Shown here piece by piece: positions 16,958-24,900 of a stretch of DNA of 64,000 bases. Each line of letters begins with the position of its first letter. Position 1 is the stretch's first letter. The DNA lies in assembly GCF_013359735.1 (NCBI RefSeq), contig NZ_JABFMX010000022.1, positions 1 through 64,000 of the forward strand, in the 5' to 3' direction. A program made the position numbers and the translations under genes. Origin of the DNA: Arthrobacter sp. C9C5 (lineage in GTDB: Bacteria; Actinomycetota; Actinomycetes; Actinomycetales; Micrococcaceae). The notes under the pieces are model-generated. The model saw nothing but the letters and a program-made list of their open reading frames with translations, ran no database searches and was not told where the DNA came from.

Positions 16958-17941
16958 CTAGGTGACGAGCAGGACCTTGCCCACGTGTTCACCGGAGTCG
17001 AAGTACCGGTGGGCTGCCTGGACCTGGTCGAGCGGGAAGGTCTTCGCCACGAGCGGCCGGATCCGGCCGTCCGCGAGCAGCGGCCACACGGCGTCGCGGA
17101 CCGCGTTCATGATGACCGTCTTTTCCTCCACCGGGCGGGGCCGGAGCGAGGTGGCAATGATGGCCGCCCGTTTTCGAAGTAGCTGGCCGAGGTCCAGTTC
17201 GCCCTTGGTGCCGCCCTGCAGCCCGATGACGACGAGCCGGCCGTAGTCGGCCAGGGCGTCCACGTTCTGTCCGAGGTACTTGGCGCCCACGACGTCGAGA
17301 ATGACGTCGGCGCCCTTCCCGCCGTTCTGGGCACGGAGGCTCTCGGGGAAGTGCTCCTCCGCGTAGTTGATGGCAATGTCGGCACCGAGGAAGGCCTTCG
17401 CGGTACCGACCTTCTCCGCGGTGCCCGCGGTGGTCGCCACCCGGGCGCCGAGGGCCTTCGCCAGCTGGATGGCCATGGTGCCGATGCCGCCGGTGGCCCC
17501 GTGGATGAGTACCGTTTCCCCGGCCTGCAGCTGGGCCGTCATCACGAGGTTGGAATAGACCGTGGCCGCGACTTCCGGCAGCGACGCGGCGGTGACCAGG
17601 TCCACGCCGTCGGGAATCCTCAGGACCTGCCCGGCCGGAACGGCCACCTGCTCGGCGTAGCCCCCGCCGGCCAGCAGCGCCACGACTTTGTCCCCGATGG
17701 AGAAGGGCTTGGTAACACCGGGGCCGAAGCCCGCGATTCGGCCGGACACCTCGAGTCCGGGAATTTCCGAGGCACCCGGGGGCGGCGGATAGAACCCCAT
17801 GCGCTGCTGGACGTCCGCCCGGTTGAGCCCGGCAGCAACCACATCGATCAGCACCTCGCCCTGGCCGGGAACGGGCGCCGGGACCTCGCGGACCTCCAGG
17901 ACCTCCGGACCGCCGGGCTCTGAGATGTAGACAGCCTTCAT
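16958..17941 (-). CDS. NAD(P)H quinone oxidoreductase, zinc-independent MDR family
   Basis: 327 residues. I chose ATG 17941 (MKAVYISEPGGPEV) because GGGAG lies 7 bp upstream. The frame is open further but has no signal. The catalytic N-terminal domain (1-120) lacks the zinc ligands of alcohol dehydrogenases. The nucleotide-binding domain holds IHGATGGIGTMAIQLAKALG near 147. The pattern LNRADVQQRMGFYPPPPG is typical of PIG3/QOR2-like quinone reductases. Probable role: NADPH-dependent reduction of quinones or enones. Confidence 0.9.
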   Translation of the reverse strand: MKAVYISEPGGPEVLEVREVPAPVPGQGEVLIDVVAAGLNRADVQQRMGFYPPPPGASEIPGLEVSGRIAGFGPGVTKPFSIGDKVVALLAGGGYAEQVAVPAGQVLRIPDGVDLVTAASLPEVAATVYSNLVMTAQLQAGETVLIHGATGGIGTMAIQLAKALGARVATTAGTAEKVGTAKAFLGADIAINYAEEHFPESLRAQNGGKGADVILDVVGAKYLGQNVDALADYGRLVVIGLQGGTKGELDLGQLLRKRAAIIATSLRPRPVEEKTVIMNAVRDAVWPLLADGRIRPLVAKTFPLDQVQAAHRYFDSGEHVGKVLLVT

Positions 17942-18099
17942 GGAGAACTCCCGATTCCTAACTGATTTCGTGCGGGCGGGGCGCCCGCGGCACACGGCAC
18001 GGACAACTCCCGTTTCCAGAGTAGGTGGCCAATCCGGCGTCGTCTGCGAGCGCCGCCACTTTTGTGGCTGCCTACCGGCTATGAAACACTACTCTTCAG

Positions 18100-18187
18100 G
18101 GAAGGTTGTCCGAGCGGCCGATGGAGCTGGTCTTGAAAACCAGTGTGCGGTAACCCCGTACCAAGAGTTCGAATCTCTTACCTTCCG
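18100..18187 (+). tRNA. tRNA-Ser(TGA)
   Basis: An 88-nt class II tRNA. The acceptor GGAAGGT pairs with ACCTTCC, anticodon stem CTGGT/ACCAG holds loop CTTGAAA (TGA), a long variable arm follows, and the T arm has GTTCGAATC. Confidence 0.96.
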
Positions 18188-18213
18188 CGGGAGCGCAGAT
18201 TTGCGCGGTTCAG

Positions 18214-18252
18214 AGGCCGGTGGCGGCGATCGAAAGATTGCCGCCGCCGGCC
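18214..18252. terminator. Bidirectional terminator after tRNA-Ser(TGA)
   Basis: A long stem (about 18 bp with three mismatches) around a GAAA tetraloop at 18232-18235. It ends the tRNA transcript and lies directly at the stop of the minus-strand small gene. Confidence 0.75.
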
Positions 18253-18489
18253 TTACCTGTTCCGGCGGCGGCTAATGGCCGCGGCGAAGATTGCGGTGGT
18301 TGCCAGGACGCGGGAGAGGCCGCACCGGGTGCAGGTGACAGCCAGGGCGAGGGTTTCGTCCCGGGCGTCCAGCACCGCGGCGGAACCTGCGAGGAGGTGC
18401 CGGTCGCTGTGGCAGCCTGCAAACCAGGGCCGGCGCCCCCGGGGCTGGTGGGCGCTGACCGGCCGGTAGGTGCCGGAGGTGACGGTCAT
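18253..18489 (-). CDS. Small hypothetical protein with cysteine pair
   Basis: 78 residues starting at ATG 18489 (MTVTSGTYRPVSAHQPRGRR). It holds a Cys/His set (AGCHSDRH and VTCTRCGLSR) that could bind a metal, then a short hydrophobic stretch and a basic tail (SRRRNR). It is the second gene after the 85-residue protein on the same strand, 5 bp beyond its stop. No family recognised. Confidence 0.6.
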   Translation of the reverse strand: MTVTSGTYRPVSAHQPRGRRPWFAGCHSDRHLLAGSAAVLDARDETLALAVTCTRCGLSRVLATTAIFAAAISRRRNR

Positions 18490-18494
18490 CTGGC

Positions 18495-18752
18495 TTAGAC
18501 CAGCCCGGGGTAGCTGGACAGAATATAGTCTGCGGCCGCAGGACCCTTCATGCGCAGGGGCGTGTGTCCGGGACGGATCCTTTTCTCTTTCATGGCCGCC
18601 CAGAAGGCGTCTTCGGGCCGCGGCACTGCCCGGGACAGGAAGCACCAGCTCGTGTAGACGCCATAGAGAGAATCCCGTCCGAGGACGGAGCCGGGTGCGG
18701 CGTCGGGGGTGGTGGCTTCTTGAAGGAACTGGTCATACTGCGAATCTGCCAT
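18495..18752 (-). CDS. Small hypothetical protein, 85 residues
   Basis: Starts at ATG 18752 (MADSQYDQFLQEATTP). The helical sequence with PEDAFWAAMKEKRIRPG and RMKGPAAADYILSSYPGLV resembles the small helical end domain seen on some plasmid or phage replication proteins, but I cannot confirm this. It is first in a two-gene unit with the 78-residue protein and is divergent from a TetR gene, with a shared operator between. It is the likely target of that TetR. Confidence 0.65.
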   Translation of the reverse strand: MADSQYDQFLQEATTPDAAPGSVLGRDSLYGVYTSWCFLSRAVPRPEDAFWAAMKEKRIRPGHTPLRMKGPAAADYILSSYPGLV

Positions 18753-18873
18753 GGTGGCTCGTTTCCGCTGGGTGCACAGGGTGCCGCCGAGGGCTACAGC
18801 AGCAGGTACTTGAACGCTATGCACGGGGCGCCAAGCGGGTCTGGACGCCGCAGCGCGGCAGATCCGGGACTTA

Positions 18874-18886
18874 TCTACAATGTAGA
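18874..18886. promoter_or_regulatory. Probable TetR operator in a divergent promoter region
   Basis: TCTACA-A-TGTAGA is a perfect 13-bp palindrome (18874-18886) between the minus-strand pair and the plus-strand TetR gene. A second TGTAGGCGTAGA half-site pair follows at about 18889. CTACA/TGTAG motifs are common TetR-family operators. Confidence 0.7.
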
Positions 18887-18982
18887 CTGTAGGCGTAGAC
18901 TTCAGTGTAGGCAAGCTAGTTGATCAATTCTCCAGGGACGGCCCCGTTGCAGGGCCGGCCCCGCCCGACACGATCGGAACCC

Positions 18983-19675
18983 ATGTCCCCCGCAGAAAAG
19001 CCGGCACCCGCCCCGGCGCCCAAGAGCCGCCTCAGCCGGGAGCTTGTGCTGTCCGCGGCCCTGGCGCTGGTTGACTCCGAGGGACTCGAAGCGCTCACCA
19101 TGCGCCGGCTCGGGCAGGAACTCGGCCGGGACCCCATGAGCCTGTACCGCTATGCCGAAAACCGCGCCGCCCTCCTGGACGGCGTCTCGGAGCTGGTCCT
19201 CAATGAATTGGAAATCGTTCCGGACGACCCGGACTGGCAGGCCCAACTGCGGCGCATCGCACACTGCCTGCGCGAGCTCGCGCTCCGGCACCCGAACGTC
19301 GTGCCGCTGCTCGTGACACGCCCCCTGTCCACGCCTCTGGGCCTCCGGCCGCTGGGGACCCTGCGGCCGCTGGAACAGATTCTCGCCCTGCTGATCGACG
19401 CCGGCTTCGGCCCGGCCGACGCCCTGCACGTCTACCGCGCCTACTACGGCTACCTGTACGGCCACATCCTCAACGAACTGCAGGAATTCATCGTGGATCC
19501 TGAGGAAAATGAGGCCCTTCTCCGCCTGGGCCTGCACCGGCTGCCCCCGAAGGAATTTCCCCGCCTCCGGGCACTGGCCCCGGTCCTCGCCGATTACGAC
19601 GGAATGTCCGAACTGGATGAGGGCATCACCATCCTGCTGACGGGCCTCGCAGCCCGCCTGTCGCCGACGGCCTGA
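18983..19675 (+). CDS. TetR/AcrR family regulator with TetR_C-type ligand domain
   Basis: 230 residues from ATG 18983. An in-frame TTG at 18920 would add 21 residues of low-complexity sequence. The N-terminal helix-turn-helix is clear (SRELVLSAALALVDSEGLEA, then RRLGQELGRDPMSLYRYAEN). The C-terminal domain (HRNV-like HPNVVPLLVTRPLSTPLGLR) resembles that of the tetracycline repressor class, which binds small ligands. The palindrome at 18874-18886 suggests it represses itself and the divergent pair of small genes. Confidence 0.88.
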   Translation: MSPAEKPAPAPAPKSRLSRELVLSAALALVDSEGLEALTMRRLGQELGRDPMSLYRYAENRAALLDGVSELVLNELEIVPDDPDWQAQLRRIAHCLRELALRHPNVVPLLVTRPLSTPLGLRPLGTLRPLEQILALLIDAGFGPADALHVYRAYYGYLYGHILNELQEFIVDPEENEALLRLGLHRLPPKEFPRLRALAPVLADYDGMSELDEGITILLTGLAARLSPTA

Positions 19676-19698
19676 TCACTTTCGAAAGGTGCCACCGA

Positions 19699-19929
19699 AT
19701 GTTCCTCCTTTTCGGCCTTAAGACTGTCCTCAACGATCTGCCGGGGCGGTTGGCCACCTGCCACCACTGCGGCCAGTTCGTTCACCACCACCTGCAGCAA
19801 CGCGCCACCAAGTTCACGCTGTTTTTCATCCCCGTCTTCACCACCTCCAGGACCTACCGGATCACCTGCTCGAACTGCGGCCAGATCTCGGCCATCAAGT
19901 CGCGGCAGGCAAAATCGCTGGCCTGGTGA
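19699..19929 (+). CDS. Zinc-ribbon small protein
   Basis: 76 residues with two CxxC pairs (ATCHHCGQ near 21 and ITCSNCGQ near 57) around a hydrophobic hairpin (KFTLFFIPVF). The pattern is the zinc_ribbon_15 type seen throughout Actinobacteria. AAGG lies upstream. It follows the TetR gene by 23 bp and may be co-transcribed. Function unknown. Confidence 0.82.
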   Translation: MFLLFGLKTVLNDLPGRLATCHHCGQFVHHHLQQRATKFTLFFIPVFTTSRTYRITCSNCGQISAIKSRQAKSLAW

Positions 19930-20003
19930 AAGACCGGGGTCGAGCAGGTAGCCGGCCCGGCGAAGTATCCCGCACGGCTCCTGGCCAGCGCTAAGATGGC
20001 GGC

Positions 20004-20441
20004 ATGACACCGCAGGAGCTGGCCAACCTGGCCCACCTGCGCCGGGCGCGGGACCTGATTGACCGCGACTACGCCCGGCCGCTCGATGTGCCCACCATGG
20101 CCGCCGGCGCCCTTATGTCCCCCGCGCATTTTTCCCGCCAGTTCAAGGCGGCCTACGGCGAGACGCCGTACAACTACCTGATGACGCGGCGGATCGAGCG
20201 TGCCATGGCGCTTTTGCGGGCCGGCGCCACCGTGACCGACGCGTGCATGGAAGTCGGCTGTACCTCGCTTGGCTCCTTCAGTTCCCGGTTCACCGAGGTG
20301 GTCGGGATGACCCCCAGCACCTACCGCGACCGGGAGCACCACGCGGTGAAGGCCATGCCGTCCTGCGTCGCCCGACAGCACACGCGGCCGTCTCGGAAGC
20401 CGAGCAGGATTGAAGAAGCGCACCCGCTCCCGCCGTCGTAG
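20004..20441 (+). CDS. AraC family regulator, DNA-binding domain only
   Basis: 145 residues. The double helix-turn-helix fills residues 8-108 (LDVPTMAAGALMSPAHFSRQ, then RIERAMALLRAGATVTDACM). The usual ligand domain is missing and a basic Pro/Arg tail of about 35 residues follows. It is 10 bp from the VOC gene and probably regulates it. The tail may extend beyond the true domain but stays open to 20441. Confidence 0.88.
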   Translation: MTPQELANLAHLRRARDLIDRDYARPLDVPTMAAGALMSPAHFSRQFKAAYGETPYNYLMTRRIERAMALLRAGATVTDACMEVGCTSLGSFSSRFTEVVGMTPSTYRDREHHAVKAMPSCVARQHTRPSRKPSRIEEAHPLPPS

Positions 20442-20451
20442 CGTGTGAGTC

Positions 20452-20853
20452 ATGAACATTTCACTGCAGTACGCACAAGTCACCGTCAACGACGTCGACG
20501 AGTCCCTCGCCTTCTACCGCGACGTGCTCGGCCTGGAGGTGCGCAACGACGTCGGCTCGGACGGCCACCGCTGGGTCACCCTCGGCAGCGCCGCCCAGCC
20601 CGACCTGGAGATCGTGCTTTCGCCCCCGCACGCCGGCCGTTCCAAGGCCGACGGCGACGCGCTCCAGCAGCTGCTCACCAAGGGGGTGCTGCCCGTGATC
20701 GTGTTCCGCACGGACGATCTGGATGCAACGTTCGAGGCTGTCCGCGCCGCCGGCGCCGAGGTGCTCCAGGAACCCATCGTGCAGCCGTGGGGGCCGCGGG
20801 ACTGCGCCTTCCGCGACCCGTCCGGCAACATGGTCCGCTTCAACCAGGCCTGA
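20452..20853 (+). CDS. VOC (glyoxalase/dioxygenase superfamily) protein
   Basis: 133 residues, two beta-alpha-beta-beta-beta modules. It starts QYAQVTVNDVDESLAFYRDV and ends DPSGNMVRFNQA. The metal sites typical of glyoxalase I are only partly present. AraC-VOC pairs of this kind are common and may act in antibiotic or electrophile handling. Start ATG 20452 follows the AraC gene closely. Confidence 0.88.
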   Translation: MNISLQYAQVTVNDVDESLAFYRDVLGLEVRNDVGSDGHRWVTLGSAAQPDLEIVLSPPHAGRSKADGDALQQLLTKGVLPVIVFRTDDLDATFEAVRAAGAEVLQEPIVQPWGPRDCAFRDPSGNMVRFNQA

Positions 20854-20876
20854 CAGGAAGGCGGCCCTCCGAACGG

Positions 20877-20917
20877 ACGCCTCTGCCGGCAGCCTTGTCA
20901 GCGGCCGGCAGAGGCGT
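20877..20917. terminator. Bidirectional terminator between VOC and XRE genes
   Basis: A perfect 14-bp stem, 20877-20890 with 20904-20917, followed by TTTAC. It overlaps the last 20 bp of the XRE gene. Confidence 0.8.
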
Positions 20918-21119
20918 TTACTTCGTCCTCAGGCGGGATGAAGATGGCTTCGATGGGCTGCCCGAACAACCGGGCGATTCGAAAGGCCAGGGGCAGCGCG
21001 GGATCGTAGCGGCCCGTTTCCAGTGCATTTACGGTCTGCCGGGAAACGCCGAGCCGGTCCGCGAGCACACCCTGAGTCCAGCCCCGCCCCTCCCGCAGCG
21101 TCCGCAGATGGTTATTCAC
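20898..21119 (-). CDS. XRE-type (Cro/CI) helix-turn-helix regulator
   Basis: 73 residues from GTG 21119. The stop of the membrane protein upstream (TGA) overlaps this start, so the two are translationally coupled. The fold is complete (LREGRGWTQGVLADRLGVSR, then QTVNALETGRYDPALPLAF). This small class, like YozG or ImmR-like proteins, usually sits with a membrane partner. It likely binds the two 18-bp repeats around the operon start. Confidence 0.9.
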   Translation of the reverse strand: MNNHLRTLREGRGWTQGVLADRLGVSRQTVNALETGRYDPALPLAFRIARLFGQPIEAIFIPPEDEVNASAGR

Positions 21120-21532
21120 CGTCGTCCCGCAACTGCTCCGGTGAGGATCCACCCGAGCATACCCGCGCCGTAGATCAACCAGCCGGTGCCGTCGATCCGC
21201 AGTCCGGCTATTTCCAGGAAGGCCAGCGTCACGGAGGCGATCATGGCCACGGCGAAGCCGCCAGCCAGTCCCTGCAGCATCAGCAGCCGCTGATAGTCGT
21301 CGCTCCGCAGCACGTGCCGGAGGACCGCCCGGACGATCCAGAGTGCGGGGATTACCGGCAGCACGGCCCAGAGGAATCGCCAGGGACTGCCGCCGTCGAG
21401 ATCCCCCCACAGCAGCACACCCGCGAGCACCACCGCATAGGCGGCCATGCCCGGCCAGAATTCGAGATGGTAGGCGCGAGCCCGCGCGCGATCGCCTTCG
21501 CTACGGTCCTGCCTGTCAAGTTTGTTTGTCAT
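21116..21532 (-). CDS. Membrane protein partner of the XRE regulator
   Basis: 138 residues from ATG 21532 (MTNKLDRQDRSEG). Four hydrophobic segments (about 27-46, 52-72, 88-108, 112-134). The arginine-rich loop after the second segment (VRAVLRHVLRSDDYQRL) is like DUF2178-type partners of small XRE regulators, which I cannot confirm. It may sense a membrane signal or hold the regulator. The promoter seems to give a leaderless message: TTGACA-N17-CACACT ends 6 bp before the ATG. Confidence 0.75.
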   Translation of the reverse strand: MTNKLDRQDRSEGDRARARAYHLEFWPGMAAYAVVLAGVLLWGDLDGGSPWRFLWAVLPVIPALWIVRAVLRHVLRSDDYQRLLMLQGLAGGFAVAMIASVTLAFLEIAGLRIDGTGWLIYGAGMLGWILTGAVAGRR

Positions 21533-21579
21533 GCGACCAGTGTGCGTCCCGCCGGTCAGGGTGTCAAGGGTGCTTGTCA
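21514..21579. promoter_or_regulatory. Two 18-bp direct repeats flanking the XRE operon promoter
   Basis: TGTCAAGTTTGTTTGTCA (21514-21531) and TGTCAAGGGTGCTTGTCA (21562-21579) differ at three positions. Each is itself a TGTCAAG/TTGTCA pair, and together they bracket the predicted -10 and start codon. One copy lies in the first codons of the gene. Likely autoregulatory operators. Confidence 0.65.
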
Positions 21580-21956
21580 CCTCACGGCGGGCGGCCACGC
21601 ACGCCCGCCGTGAAATCCTTGCAAAAAACTGCGTTTAGAATTCCCAGCCAACCGCTTTCCGAGCGGCTACTGGCCGGTATTCTCTTGACTGCCCAGGTCT
21701 GGGGATAGCCCCGGGCCGTCAAAAGAGTCATACCAACACCGTCGCTGGGGCACCTTGTTGGAGTTCCGTGCCGGCTGTGAGGCGGTCCGCTGGGGGCCGT
21801 CTCGCCGAATGCACATGCAATCCACCCTGTGTTCATTCACCCCTGTTTTGCTGTGCCGGATCTGCTTGACCACGAGCAGACCGGCCAGTCCGCGGCCCAC
21901 CTACCCGGACATCGCACCCAGCCCTTACCCGGGCACCCTAATGAGAGTTAGAGCGG
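21533..21956. other. Intergenic region before the nuclease/nucleotidase gene
   Basis: This stretch holds the XRE operon promoter on its left, then no gene. A GTTCATTCACC motif at 21831-21841 resembles one half of the direct-repeat PhoP box described in Streptomyces, about 115 bp before the nuclease start. I see no second half at the expected spacing, so it is only suggestive. Confidence 0.45.
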
Positions 21957-24900
21957 ATGAAAATCACACCTTGGAAAACAGCGCTGGGCACAGCACTGTC
22001 CGCGGGGCTCATCGCAGCACCGCTGACCGCTTTGCCGGCCGCCGCACTGGAGGTCTCACCGGCAGCCGCCGGAACTTCGCCAGTCATCATCAACGAGGCC
22101 TACCTCAGCGGCGGCAGCGCCGGAGCGGCCTACAAGAACAAGTTCGTGGAGCTGTACAACACCTCGGACACCCCGGTCGCGCTGGACGGCTGGTCCATCC
22201 AGTACCGCTCCGCCGCGGGCACCACCGCCCCGAGCACCACGGTGCCCCTGTCCGGCAGCGTCGCCGCCAAGGGGTATTACCTGCTCAAGGGTGGCAGCAA
22301 CGGCACCGTCGGACTTGATCTGCCCGCCGCCGACGTCACCGCCACCGGGTTCAACCCGGCCGGCGCCGGCGGAACGATCGTCCTGGCCAAGCAGGCCACC
22401 GCCCTGAACCCGCTGGCCACCGGCTCCGTCGTCGAACCCACCAACGTCGCCGACCTGCTCGGCTACGGCACCTCCAACACCTTCGAAACCCAGGCGGCAA
22501 CGGCGCCGTCGGGCAACACGGACGTCAAGAGCATGAACCGCAGCGGCGGAGCGGACAGCAACAACAACGCCGCCGACTTCACGCTTAACGGCGCCATCAC
22601 GCCCAAGGCGGCCAACGGTGAAAGCACCCCGGTCGATCCGGGACCGGTCACTCCCCCGACTGCCAAGAGCATCGCGGAGATCCAAGGCACCGGCGCGGCC
22701 AGCCCGCTCGCCGGCACCTCCGTGATCACCCGCGGCAAGGTCACGGCGACCTTCCCGACCGGCGGCTTCGCAGGCTTCTACATCCAGACGCCTGGAACCG
22801 GCGGCGATCTGACCCCGGCCAACCACACGGCGTCGGACGCCATCTTCGTCTACGCGCCCTCCGCCGTCGCCGCGGTGCAGATCGGCGACTACGTCGAGGT
22901 CACCGGCGATGTTGCCGAGTACTACGGCATGACCCAGCTCAACGTCGCCGGCGCTGCCGGAGTCACCAAGCTGACCGAGGCCGCCCCCGAGGTCAAGGCC
23001 ACCGGCTTCGCCCTTCCGGCCGATGAGGCGTTCCGCGAATCCCTCGAGGCCATGCTGCTGATGCCGCAGGGTCCGGTCACGGTCGCGGACAACTACTCGC
23101 TGAACCAGTACGGCGAAATCGGCCTGGCCGGCGGCACCACCCCGCTGGAGCAGCCCACCGCCGTCGCCCCCTACGGCTCCGCCGAATACACCGCCACCGT
23201 CGCAGCCAACGCCGCCCGCGGCATCAAGCTCGACGACGGCGCCAGCACCAACTTCCTCAGGGACGCCACCAACAAGGCGCTGACGCTGCCGTACCTGACT
23301 ACCGCGGACCACGTCCGGGTGGGCTCGCCGGTGACGTTCAAGACCAACGTGGTGCTCAGCTACGCCAACAGCGCCTGGAAGTTCCAGCCGCTGACCCAGC
23401 TGACCGCTTCCAACGCGGACACGGTCCAGCCGGCCGGTTTCGGCGACACCCGCGCGGAGGCCCCGACGGCGGTGGGCGGCAACCTCAAGCTTGCCTCGTT
23501 CAACGTGCTCAACTACTTCCCCACCACCGGCGACCAGGTCGCCGGCTGCAAGTTCTACACGGACCGGGCGGGCAACCCCATCACCGTCAGCGGCGGCTGC
23601 AACGTCCGCGGCGCCGCGAACGCCGAAAACTTCAAGCGCCAGCAGGACAAGATCGTTGCCGCCATCTCGAAGTCCGGCGCCGACGTCGTCACCCTGATGG
23701 AGGTCGAGAACTCGGCCCAGTTCGCCAAGGACCGGGACGACGCCCTGGCCAAGCTGGTTGACGCCCTAAACGTCGCCACCCCCGGCATCTGGGACTACGT
23801 CCGCACCCCCGCGAACGCGCCCCCGCTGTCCGACGAGGACATGATCCGCACCGCCTTCATCTACAAAAAGGCAGCGGCCGAACCAATCGGCGAGTCCATC
23901 ATCCACAACGACACGGTTGCCTTCGCCAGTGCCCGCAAGCCGCTGGCCCAGGTCTTCAAGCCGGTCGGCGCCTCCGATGACAAGAAGTTCATCGCGATCG
24001 CCAACCACTTCAAGTCCAAGGGTTCGGCAGCAACGCCGGACGACACCGACAAGGGCCAGGGCAATTCCAACCTCGCCCGCACCGCCCAGGCGCAGTCCCT
24101 GCTGGCCTTCTCCGACGAGCTGCAGAAGTCCAAGGGCACCAACAAGGTCTTCCTGATCGGCGATTTCAACTCCTACGCCAAGGAGGACCCGATCAACGTC
24201 CTCACGGCGGCCGGGTACGTCAACCAGGACGAAAAGGCCAAGAACGCCGACGGCAGCGCGAAGCACTCCTACCTCTTCGGCGGCCTGGTGGGCTCGCTGG
24301 ACCACATCCTCGCCTCCCCGTCGGCCAACGCCGTCGTCACCGGCGCGGACATCTGGAACATCAACTCGGTGGAGTCCGTGGCGCTGGAATACAGCCGCTA
24401 CAACAACAACGTCACCGACTACCACGCTCCGAACCAGTTCCGCGCCAGCGACCACGATCCGGTCGTCGTCGGACTGGACCTGCCCACCACCCCGGCCAGC
24501 GTTGACCTGAACTTCCTGGGCATCAACGATTTCCACGGCCGCATCGATTCCAACACCGTGCAGTTCGCCGGAACCATCGAGAAGCTCCGGGCCGCCGCGA
24601 CCCCCGGCGCCACCGCGTTCCTCTCCGCCGGCGACAACATCGGCGCCTCGCTGTTCGCCTCGGCCGTGGCCAAGGACCAGCCGACCATCGATGTCCTGAA
24701 TGCCCTGGAGCTCCGCACCTCGGCCGTGGGCAACCACGAGTTCGACGGCGGCTGGGCCGACCTGCGCGACCGCGTCATCGCCGGCGGTAACAACGCCAAG
24801 TTCCCGTACCTCGGCGCCAACGTCTACAAGAAGGGCACCACCGAGCCGGCGCTGCCCGAATACACCGTGTTGGACATGAACGGGATCAAGGTCGCCGTGA

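Noticed and set aside
21831..21841. GTTCATTCACC as a complete PhoP box
   Set aside because: Only one 11-bp half fits the consensus; the neighbouring 11 bases on either side do not, so only noted as a hint.
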